A stretch of DNA of 64,000 nucleotides from an uncultured Aquimarina sp. (lineage in GTDB: Bacteria; Bacteroidota; Bacteroidia; Flavobacteriales; Flavobacteriaceae), in contig CANLEM010000001.1 of assembly GCA_947489685.1 (NCBI GenBank), forward strand, positions 744,001 to 808,000, in the 5' to 3' direction. Made by a program: the position numbers and the translations under genes. The notes below the pieces were generated by a model that was not told where the DNA came from, searched no databases, and saw nothing but the letters and a program-made list of their open reading frames with translations. Shown here piece after piece: positions 44,182 to 51,604 of the stretch (position 1 is the first letter of the stretch; every line of letters starts with the position of its first letter).

Positions 44182-44402
44182 TATTAATATTTAATTAACA
44201 CAATTGATTTTATAATAATTAGTGATTCTCAAATTGTATACTCCTTAAGTCTGATTATTTTGGGTTCAAGATCTCACATCTCTCCATTCATTTCCATTAT
44301 TTTTAATGGAAAATCTATTCGGTTTATTTGAAAAGTAGAATCTTTATTGAAAATTTAAAAAAGGTTTTAAATTCAGAGTCTACTATTATTAGGAATTTCA
44401 GA

Positions 44403-44428
44403 GCAATGAACTATACACGTTGTTAGCC
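44403..44428 (-). repeat. right arm of a cassette repeat, partner unresolved
   Basis: GCAATGAACTATACACG then TTGTTAGCC matches the right arms of type A and C repeats, with GTT at 44422. I see no convincing left arm in the 220 bases towards the ABM promoter; that stretch otherwise holds only a small TTTCCATT/AATGGAAA hairpin near 44291-44312. Confidence 0.6.
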
Positions 44429-44433
44429 ACCGT

Positions 44434-45351
44434 TTATTTAATAAAAAGGTTTAAAATATTAGATAAATCCGTAGTGTTGCCATTAACTGTTCGAAAATTG
44501 TTGTAGTAACTATCCGTTATTGGATAAAACCTATCTGCTTGTTTGGCTTCTGACCAACCCTCTTTTATTGATTGCAATGCGCTAGGATTATTTTCATGCA
44601 GGTTTAAAAACAAATCGAAAATCTTTTTTTTATCCGATTTGGAAAGTTGATTGCTTACTAAGACAGGACCTAACGGGATTTCTTTCGAAATCCAAAGTAG
44701 TCTAGTCGATTTTAGAAGTGTCGAATCCTTTTCAATTTGCTTAAAATATTCATTACTCCCAATTGCGCAGATATCAGATTTACCATCTATTAATTTAGTA
44801 AAAGTTGAGGTATGATTACCACCATATTTTACTTCTTTGAATTGACTTTCTGGTGACTTAATACCGATTGAACTTAGTAGTAGTCTGGGGACGAGATTAC
44901 CAGAAGTCGAGCCTTCGGCCACAAACATCATCGAAAGGTCGTTCACCTTATTTTTAACTGCATTTAAATCATTGATGCTATCCTTGTTGGTCAGTAAAAC
45001 TGTTTTATAATTATCAACGGCATCTTTTTTTACCTTTAGAGTAGCTATTGGCTTCATATTCTTGTTGTCCAATGAAAGAAGTAAATAGCCCAAGGTATTT
45101 ATCAACCCCACATCTACCTCGTCAGACTTAATTCCTTCAATAAAAGAGGCTACATCTGGATAGCTCTTTATTTGAACTGGCCTATTGAGAGCAACTTCCA
45201 AATTTTTTGATAATGGTTTCAAGTTATCTATCCGATCATTTGTAGAATAAGTGTAGGTAGCTAACCTTAAGGGTTTAGTATCATTATTACATCCAGTTTG
45301 GATTAAACCAATCAAGACTATAATTAAAAGGTTTTTTATGTTTTTGTACAT
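44434..45351 (-). CDS. PhnD-like phosphate/phosphonate-type substrate-binding lipoprotein
   Basis: 305 residues from the ATG at 45351; upstream codons are repeat sequence. The lipobox is LIQTGC. The type 2 periplasmic-binding fold has LKPLSKNLEVALNRPVQIKSYPDVASFIEGIKSDEVDVGLI near the start and FVAEGSTSGNLVPRLLL in the middle, typical of PhnD-like proteins. No ABC permease or ATPase gene adjoins it, so it is an orphan sensor or binding protein here. Confidence 0.8.
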   Translation of the reverse strand: MYKNIKNLLIIVLIGLIQTGCNNDTKPLRLATYTYSTNDRIDNLKPLSKNLEVALNRPVQIKSYPDVASFIEGIKSDEVDVGLINTLGYLLLSLDNKNMKPIATLKVKKDAVDNYKTVLLTNKDSINDLNAVKNKVNDLSMMFVAEGSTSGNLVPRLLLSSIGIKSPESQFKEVKYGGNHTSTFTKLIDGKSDICAIGSNEYFKQIEKDSTLLKSTRLLWISKEIPLGPVLVSNQLSKSDKKKIFDLFLNLHENNPSALQSIKEGWSEAKQADRFYPITDSYYNNFRTVNGNTTDLSNILNLFIK

Positions 45352-45375
45352 TTTTTTCTTTGTTATTAGAATAGG

Positions 45376-45507
45376 AGCTACCGGTCTCAACTATGAGTAG
45401 TTGCAGAATTTACACAACTACTTTTTAGTTTACAATATACTTTAATAAAATGAGATAGCCGTTCGAGATAGCACCTCAACCGCTATTGCTTATACATCGT
45501 GTTAGCC
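45376..45507 (-). repeat. cassette-array repeat, type D
   Basis: Left end GCTACCGGTCTCAACTATG then AGTAGTTGC; right end TTATACATCGTGTTAGCC with GTT at 45501. The inner hairpin ATAGCCGTTCGAG / CTCAACCGCTAT resembles those of the other type D repeats. Confidence 0.8.
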
Positions 45508-45525
45508 ACCGGCATTATCTTATAC

Positions 45526-45912
45526 CTAACTTAAAACATCAATCAGACAAAAAGTATTTGCAACACCTAATATAATTTCAAATAAAATTCCTTGAGTAAT
45601 TTGTTTATTCGGTTTTCCATCAACTTTTAGACTTATTAACCTACCGATTGCGAAACCTATAAAAATTAATGCAGCGACTAAATGCGAATTAAAAGTTAGT
45701 TTTTCGATAAATGTTCCAAGTGAAATAATGATTCCTGCAAAAAGCATTACTGCAGCAACTCCTCTCATTTCATTTAATAAACTAACATCATTTTCAAGTT
45801 TAATCCCAGAACTTTTTGAATAAGTCTTTATTGGGTTGCTTAATCTCATTACACCGACAAATACAAGCATTAAAGCTGATAATGATAAGACTACAATTCT
45901 GATAATTTCCAT
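45526..45912 (-). CDS. DUF4345 membrane protein
   Basis: 128 residues with four membrane helices. MRLSNPIKTYSKSSGIKLENDVSLLNEMRGVAAVMLFAGIII is the conserved DUF4345 segment, with the NEMRG motif near 46-50. Function unknown. The WYL regulator lies 68 bases upstream in the same direction and may regulate it. Confidence 0.8.
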   Translation of the reverse strand: MEIIRIVVLSLSALMLVFVGVMRLSNPIKTYSKSSGIKLENDVSLLNEMRGVAAVMLFAGIIISLGTFIEKLTFNSHLVAALIFIGFAIGRLISLKVDGKPNKQITQGILFEIILGVANTFCLIDVLS

Positions 45913-45980
45913 TTTTAGATTTTTTAATTATTATATCCGCAAATGTAAATTGGAGTTGCGACAAGGTTATGTCAAGGGTA

Positions 45981-46682
45981 TTATTGATTTTTCACATATT
46001 TTTCAAAATACTCCTTTATAGTCATATTATGAGGACTAAATGTTTCATTTTTAGTAATAATATTTTTAATGTAATCTATTCTGAAATGCCTAAAATCATT
46101 TCTTAATTGACAAAAAGCTACTAATAAAAAATCTCCGTGAATACTATAAATTGCAAAAGGTTCAATACTTCGAGTAGTTTGTTTCTTTTCAGAAGAAATG
46201 TAATCTATTGTTAATATTTTATATTGGGTAATAGCCGATTGTATTTGCATCAGATTATTACTTGTTTTTTCTTCGTTATTATTACCACTAAAGTAAATTC
46301 TCTCTGCTAATAAATCAGCATTTCCTTTTTGAGAATAACGTAATATAGCTTTGATTTTTTCTAATGCACTAGAAATGTTATCAACTAATGATTGGTCTTT
46401 GTTTTTTATTGCTAATTGTTCTATCGTAATTAAAGCGTTGGCTTCGTCCTCTGTAAAAAGAACAGGTGGGAGGTGATACCCTTCCATAATTGAATAGCCT
46501 TTTCCTTCTTCGGTTACAATAGGAATTCCTGATTTTTCAAGAGTTCGGATATCTCTATAAATGGTTCTTAAACTCACATTATGCTTTTCAGCGAGTTGTC
46601 TTGCTGTAATAATTCTTTTGGATTGCAATTGGGTAAGAATAGCAGTTAATCTCGAAAGTCTTGGTTTTTCTTTTTCTTCCAT
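45981..46682 (-). CDS. WYL-domain transcriptional regulator (YafY-like)
   Basis: 233 residues. The N-terminal HTH (RLTAILTQLQSKRIITARQLAEKHNVSLRTIYRDIRTLE) is of the HTH_11 type. The WYL region has KILTIDYISSEKKQTTRSIEPFAIYSIHGDFLLVAFC near 150-190. The family senses small ligands or nucleic acids. It is paired with the DUF4345 gene. Confidence 0.85.
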   Translation of the reverse strand: MEEKEKPRLSRLTAILTQLQSKRIITARQLAEKHNVSLRTIYRDIRTLEKSGIPIVTEEGKGYSIMEGYHLPPVLFTEDEANALITIEQLAIKNKDQSLVDNISSALEKIKAILRYSQKGNADLLAERIYFSGNNNEEKTSNNLMQIQSAITQYKILTIDYISSEKKQTTRSIEPFAIYSIHGDFLLVAFCQLRNDFRHFRIDYIKNIITKNETFSPHNMTIKEYFEKYVKNQ

Positions 46683-46702
46683 TTTCGTGTTTTCTGCTTG
46701 TG

Positions 46703-46873
46703 GTTAACGGTTAGTGTATGTGTCGTAGCAAAGCAAAATGTTAACAAACCATTGACTTTTTCTGTGTTTTGGTTGCTGATTTTTACTTTTTGTAAGCATT
46801 GCGCCATACCAAAAATACAACAACCTTTCGATTCGTCACTTAATTGCTATGATCACATATATAGTGTTGTAGC
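46703..46873 (-). repeat. cassette-array repeat, long type B
   Basis: Left end GTTAACGGTTAGTGTATG, right end GATCACATATATAGTGTTGT, with AAC at 46706 and GTT at 46866. Most of its length matches the repeat at 60.87 kb, including TTGGTTGCT, TTTTTACTTTTTG and AACCTTTCGATTC. Confidence 0.85.
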
Positions 46874-46880
46874 ATACTTT

Positions 46881-47825
46881 TTACTCCTTTAGAAAAACAG
46901 CGGCTCTTCTGTATTTGTCGTAAATATGCTCAAATTCAATGGAATAAATGTTTGTTCGAGTACTTTCAAGGCTATCGCTACTAGAGAAATATAAGATATT
47001 ATCATCTTCAATTAATTCTGGATAAAGGTCACTCCCTGTAGTATTAATTTCCCGAATATTTTGTGGGAACGACCAGTCATCATCTAATTTGAAACTTATA
47101 TATAGATCACCATAAGATGAGAGGTTCTCCACTCTTTCAGAAGCTTCAAAGATGATAATATTACCTTCTTTGTTCACTTCTAAGTTCCATTCTCCTTTTT
47201 CCGTATTCAATGAATTTCCTAAATTTACTGGTGAACCATAGGTGTTATTTGTTTTTTTAACAATATAGAGATCACCTTGACCATACCCCATATTGCGGTC
47301 AGAAGCAAAATATAGGTTACCATATTTATCAGTCTTAATGCAATACTCATTTTGTGAAGAGTTGATAGGACTATCTAACCTAATTGGTGTTTCCCATTGG
47401 TTATTTTCATTTCTTTCAACTTTCCATATATCCTGTGAAACTTGTTGGACTCCATCGTAAGGTCTTTGGGAAATAAAATAAAGAGTTTTTCCATTATTGG
47501 TAATATGGGGAGCACTGTCGTCATATTGACCAGAAAAAGGTGCTAATTTGGGTTTTGACCACTTTTGGTTTTTTTTGACCGAAAAGTATATTGAGCTTTT
47601 AATATTACCCTTTCCCCATTTGTCATTACTTTTCGAAAAGTAAACCTCTGAACCAGAAGATGAAAAGCTTGGAGCATATTCTATTGCTTTGGTAGATATA
47701 TTATTTGCTTCAAAAACTAATGTTTTAAATTGTGCCGACGTCTTTTTACAACTATTAGAAAGGATTAATAGCGTACCCAAAATAATTATTGAAAATAAAT
47801 TAATTGAAATCCCTAACTCTTTCAT
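46881..47825 (-). CDS. lipoprotein with PD40/WD40-like propeller
   Basis: 314 residues from the ATG at 47825; the longer upstream frame has no good start. The signal ends in LILSNSC, a plausible lipobox. Repeats such as EYAPSFSSSGSEVYFSKS, APHITNNGKTLYFISQR and YPELIEDDNILYFSSS are PD40 blades. This resembles the propeller part of OmpA/peptidoglycan-associated proteins of Bacteroidota, without the OmpA domain. Function unknown. Confidence 0.75.
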   Translation of the reverse strand: MKELGISINLFSIIILGTLLILSNSCKKTSAQFKTLVFEANNISTKAIEYAPSFSSSGSEVYFSKSNDKWGKGNIKSSIYFSVKKNQKWSKPKLAPFSGQYDDSAPHITNNGKTLYFISQRPYDGVQQVSQDIWKVERNENNQWETPIRLDSPINSSQNEYCIKTDKYGNLYFASDRNMGYGQGDLYIVKKTNNTYGSPVNLGNSLNTEKGEWNLEVNKEGNIIIFEASERVENLSSYGDLYISFKLDDDWSFPQNIREINTTGSDLYPELIEDDNILYFSSSDSLESTRTNIYSIEFEHIYDKYRRAAVFLKE

Positions 47826-48286
47826 TTCATCGTTTAATTTATAGTGCTGATTATGTGAAAAGTAGTAGATTAGAAATGCAATTACTTTCCTTTTAGAAAC
47901 AAAGATAGTAGAAAAGCATAAACTTTCCATTTTACAATTACCTGCGGTTTTTTATATACCATGTTATGCCTTTTTTTCTTTTAGACACCAAATTCGTGCT
48001 TTCGTGTACAAATATTAAGCGGTTATGATATTTTTTCAGAATTCAAGTCAATTAACTCTTCAACTTTGAATTGTCTAATGGTATGAGGTAACAGGATTAA
48101 GTATAATTACTCAATTTTAAAGAACAGGTGTTTACACTGTAGTAAAATCTAAAGTATCATTAGACATTTACAATGTAATCAAAAACAAATTATTCGATTG
48201 AGTAGCTACTATTAGTTTGTGATTACCTAGGCGGGTTCCGAAAAGCCAATTTTAAACAGAGTAGGGGATTAAATTAATTTTCTAAT
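47826..48286. other. divergent spacer between the array and the plus-strand island
   Basis: 461 bases between divergent genes. Near 47939-47969 the sequence ACCTGCGGTTTTTTATATACC followed by ATGTTATGCC looks like a collapsed cassette repeat. TGTCTAATG (48072-48080) is inverted at 48158-48166 and may be an operator. I found no clear promoter for the plus-strand gene. Confidence 0.4.
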
Positions 48287-49975
48287 ATGAAAGCGCAAAG
48301 TTCAACGGTAATAGCTAAGAAAACAACAAAATTTCCGCAAGTCAAAATTACCAACAAATTATCATACAGTATAGATATTTATGATGTATTTAATGAAGGA
48401 AAAAAAGGACAAACAGTTCCTTACACTTATACTAAATTGGCAACAGTAGCTCCAGGTGTAACAACAAGTGTCCAAACTATTCGTGAAGCTTCACAATTAG
48501 AAGCAACGAATTCAGCAGTAATTAAGACCTTAAACAACTTTTACTTTGATAAGTTTCCTGTAAAAGTAATGGCTGCCGTACAGTTCAGCTTCGGTAACCC
48601 TCCACCACTAGAATTTACAGTAGATTCAAGCGATGAAACGGCTATGATTCAATCTTTCTTGTTTCATCGATATGCAATGGCTAACCCTAACTCTGCATTA
48701 ACTAAAAATCTTTATGCAGCACTTAAAAAAGGAAGCGTTGATGATGTAAATGCATATTTTACTGGAACAAAAAACTTTAAAAATTGTACACTTTCTTCTT
48801 GGAATGCGATCCTTACTTATTTGCAAATGAATACTTCGGGATGGCAAGGACCTTACTTCTTATATGAACAAGCTCCAAAAAACCCACCATCAAGTTATGT
48901 TCCTCAATTAATTGCAACATTAAACATTGTATCCTCGGCAACAGCAAGTACTGCAACATTAAAAATGTGTAGCGCAGATGCTAAAGGAAATCCTGTTTTT
49001 GCAAATCCTCCGCAAACAACAACTATTGTTATGAATGGAGATGGAACAATGGGAGATAGTAATCCAGGTGAAGATGTTCCGGTTTCTCTTACTCCAGTTT
49101 GGATGAATGTGATTCAAACTACAATGAAAGACAATAAGCCTACTTCTAAATACATTGCTGGTCCAACAGTAACAGGAACAATAGCTGGTAAACAAGTAGT
49201 TTCTTCGCAAACAGCTCGTCAAATACCAGGGAAAAAATCAAATAAAAAACAAACATCTTCATTCGATGCTTCCTTCGGTAAAATATGTCAAGGAGTTGGT
49301 TTGTTGGTTGGTTTATTAATGTTAGGAGATTTTGCTTCTAAAATGTTCAAATCAGCCAAAGAAAAATTAACTAAAGCTAAGGAAGATGCTTCTTCAGAAG
49401 ATGAATTTAATAATGATGCATCATCTATTGATTCTACTCCAGATCCAGATGTAGTTTCAGATGTAACTTCTTCTGAGTCTGATTTTGATTCGGATGCAGA
49501 TGATTTAGCATCTAATTATTCTGATACTTCTGAGGCGTTACAAGAAAATGTAATGACAGAAACCATGAATGATACTGCTACAACTATTCAGGATGAAATA
49601 TCTGAGCAATTAGAAGATGGTGTTACTCCAACACAAGATTATGAAGATGCTGTTTCTGATATGGAAAGTTCATTTTCTGATGCTGCTGAAAAAATTAAAG
49701 ACGGTGATTTATCAGACGCTAGTACTGAACTATCAGATGCTTCTGCAAAAATAGATCAGACAATTAAAGATAGTGGTGACGCTCTTGAACAATGGGAATC
49801 CGATTCACTTGAACAGTCTTCGGATGCAATTAGCGATGCTGCTTCTGAATCAGATGCACTAGATACTGCACAAGAAGATCACGATAGCTCAATGGAAGAC
49901 GCAGATGATGATTCTGGATACGATGCTGATGATGACGATTGGCCATCATCGGATGAAATTCCAATGGAAGGTTAA
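48287..49975 (+). CDS. large cytosolic or exported protein without signal peptide, acidic tail
   Basis: 562 residues, family unknown. Residues about 16-180 form a beta-rich domain also found at the start of the gene at 51158 (compare KITNKLSYSIDIYDVF and YFTGTKNFKNCTLSSWNAIL). Then come a second beta-rich part, a hydrophobic helix near 331-350 (GVGLLVGLLMLGDFASKMF), and an acidic Ser/Asp/Glu-rich helical tail from 365 to the end. There is no secretion signal. It is the first gene of a four-gene plus-strand set. A membrane-acting or self-assembling role is only an inference. Confidence 0.65.
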   Translation: MKAQSSTVIAKKTTKFPQVKITNKLSYSIDIYDVFNEGKKGQTVPYTYTKLATVAPGVTTSVQTIREASQLEATNSAVIKTLNNFYFDKFPVKVMAAVQFSFGNPPPLEFTVDSSDETAMIQSFLFHRYAMANPNSALTKNLYAALKKGSVDDVNAYFTGTKNFKNCTLSSWNAILTYLQMNTSGWQGPYFLYEQAPKNPPSSYVPQLIATLNIVSSATASTATLKMCSADAKGNPVFANPPQTTTIVMNGDGTMGDSNPGEDVPVSLTPVWMNVIQTTMKDNKPTSKYIAGPTVTGTIAGKQVVSSQTARQIPGKKSNKKQTSSFDASFGKICQGVGLLVGLLMLGDFASKMFKSAKEKLTKAKEDASSEDEFNNDASSIDSTPDPDVVSDVTSSESDFDSDADDLASNYSDTSEALQENVMTETMNDTATTIQDEISEQLEDGVTPTQDYEDAVSDMESSFSDAAEKIKDGDLSDASTELSDASAKIDQTIKDSGDALEQWESDSLEQSSDAISDAASESDALDTAQEDHDSSMEDADDDSGYDADDDDWPSSDEIPMEG

Positions 49976-50037
49976 ACAAATAATTTACTAATCACAGGCA
50001 CGACAACTTCTGTAATGCCTATTTAAAACGAAATATT

Positions 50038-51090
50038 ATGATTATTACATGGAACACAGACCCCTCAAAAGGAACTTTTGCACCTGGTAGTGGTAAATAC
50101 TCTTCTTATTACCAGTACGATACCGTATCGGGAAAATTTGTTAGAGTTAGATTGGAACTAGGAAGAGCAGCGAGTCAATCAGGAGGAGATTCAGGAGGAA
50201 CAGGTGCTTTTTTTACAGAAAAAAGATATGTCGGATTTGGACCGTCGGATAGTGCAAGAACTTCTCAACCTACAAGATGGAGTATTAATGACAAAGGAGA
50301 ACTTTGTTTTGATGGTGCAGCATTAGCTACTAAGCCTTCAGCTGGTTTAACTACTTTTGACACTTCTTCAACTACTTTTACAGATAGTACATTTATACAC
50401 AGAGGAAATCCAGTAACTGAAACACCGAACTATCCTGAAGGAATTAGAGCTGCCCACCTAAGTTTAATTGCCAATGATGCAATTATTAATCAGGCTTCTA
50501 CAAGAAACATCACAGCCGCAACAGCATCCTCTGATGATTTAATTGCAGCTTTAAAAACAAAAATAGGTGTTATTGTAGACAAACCTTTCGCCGAAATAAC
50601 GAATGATGATTTACTTGCCTGTCTTAAAACTCAAGTTGCTCAAATAAAAACAGAATCAATTGCTCCTTCAAAAGAATCATTAGATTCTTGCCTTGATACT
50701 GTTGATGAACTTATCGAGGGTATTAAATCTGAAATTAGGGATAAAGGATTAGTTCCTGATGAAGATTTTACTGCTGCCTTTGACGATTTGGCGGCTAAAT
50801 ATGAAGCTGCAAAAACCGCATCAGCAACTGGAAAAGATGTTTCTAAATCTATAAAAGAATTAAGTGAAGCAAAAACTGCTTTGAATAAAGCAGTAACAAC
50901 AATAGATGAACAACATCAAGCTTCTTTAGAAAATCAACTTGATGCTTCTGAAGTAGCAATTGAAGCAGCTCAAATCGACAGTGAAACTTGGGAAGGTATC
51001 GACTCAGAATATGAAGAAGCTGAAAAATCTACCTCTCTTGACGAATACGAAGAAAGCATTGGCAACGACGAAGTTGTTGAAGCTAGATAA
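50038..51090 (+). CDS. protein with N-terminal beta domain and acidic helical tail
   Basis: 350 residues, family unknown, no signal peptide. Residues 1-150 are rich in Gly, Ser, Thr and Tyr and beta-like (MIITWNTDPSKGTFAPGSGK; KRYVGFGPSDSARTSQPTRW). From 160 on the protein is helical, with coiled-coil stretches and an acidic C-terminus (EEAEKSTSLDEYEESIGND), similar in style to the tail of its upstream neighbour. It is spaced 62 bases from that gene, with a spacer related to the next one. Confidence 0.6.
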   Translation: MIITWNTDPSKGTFAPGSGKYSSYYQYDTVSGKFVRVRLELGRAASQSGGDSGGTGAFFTEKRYVGFGPSDSARTSQPTRWSINDKGELCFDGAALATKPSAGLTTFDTSSTTFTDSTFIHRGNPVTETPNYPEGIRAAHLSLIANDAIINQASTRNITAATASSDDLIAALKTKIGVIVDKPFAEITNDDLLACLKTQVAQIKTESIAPSKESLDSCLDTVDELIEGIKSEIRDKGLVPDEDFTAAFDDLAAKYEAAKTASATGKDVSKSIKELSEAKTALNKAVTTIDEQHQASLENQLDASEVAIEAAQIDSETWEGIDSEYEEAEKSTSLDEYEESIGNDEVVEAR

Positions 51091-51157
51091 CATTTATTAA
51101 TCAGGGGCATGCAACTAGTGAAAAGCAACTAGTCCTTGTACTTATAAAAATCAAATT

Positions 51158-51475
51158 ATGACTTATCCAAAAATTACAATTAAAAATTCGTTAAAGGATA
51201 GCGTTGTCGTATACGATGCATTTCAAAACGACGCAAAAGATAAAAATCTGTCCAATTTTTTTGGAACATTAACAAGTATCTCTAATGTTGCAGCAGATGG
51301 AAGCGAAGTTTTCGAACCAATACATGGTCCACTTTCGACTTACATCATTTACGATGGTAAATACAATCCAATTAAAAGAGTATTTACTATAGGAACAAAA
51401 GCCGAAAGTTTTACTGTTACCGATGCAGATGTCGCAATAATGACATCAACTAATGCATTTATTAAACTTTTATAA
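51158..51475 (+). CDS. N-terminal part of a large protein cut by an in-frame stop
   Basis: 105 codons ending at TAA 51473-51475. The frame stays open beyond the stop to 53719. The product begins like the gene at 48287 (PKITIKNSLKDSVVVYDAF against PQVKITNKLSYSIDIYDVF), and the homology continues past the stop codon. I therefore regard it as the 5' piece of one interrupted 853-codon gene rather than a separate short gene. Confidence 0.6.
   Translation: MTYPKITIKNSLKDSVVVYDAFQNDAKDKNLSNFFGTLTSISNVAADGSEVFEPIHGPLSTYIIYDGKYNPIKRVFTIGTKAESFTVTDADVAIMTSTNAFIKLL
51473..51475 (+). other. in-frame TAA interrupting a large gene
   Basis: The codon lies between IKLL and NTPTDPQ in a frame that is otherwise open for 2.5 kb. 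It aligns with a sense codon in the homologous domain of the gene at 48287. It may be a real mutation, a read-through site or a sequencing error. Confidence 0.7.
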
Positions 51476-51604
51476 AACACACCAACCGATCCTCAGGCTG
51501 TTTCTTTCCAAAAAATCATTAAAAATGGAAAGGGAACTGCTGAAAAAATAAATACTTTTTTCAAAGGAACAACCGATTACAAAACCTGTACTTTTATTTC
51601 GTAC

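Noticed and set aside
48959-49222. Minus-strand reading frame inside the first island gene
   Set aside because: It is a shadow of the strongly coding plus strand, with low-complexity Ser/Asn/Ile composition and no family.
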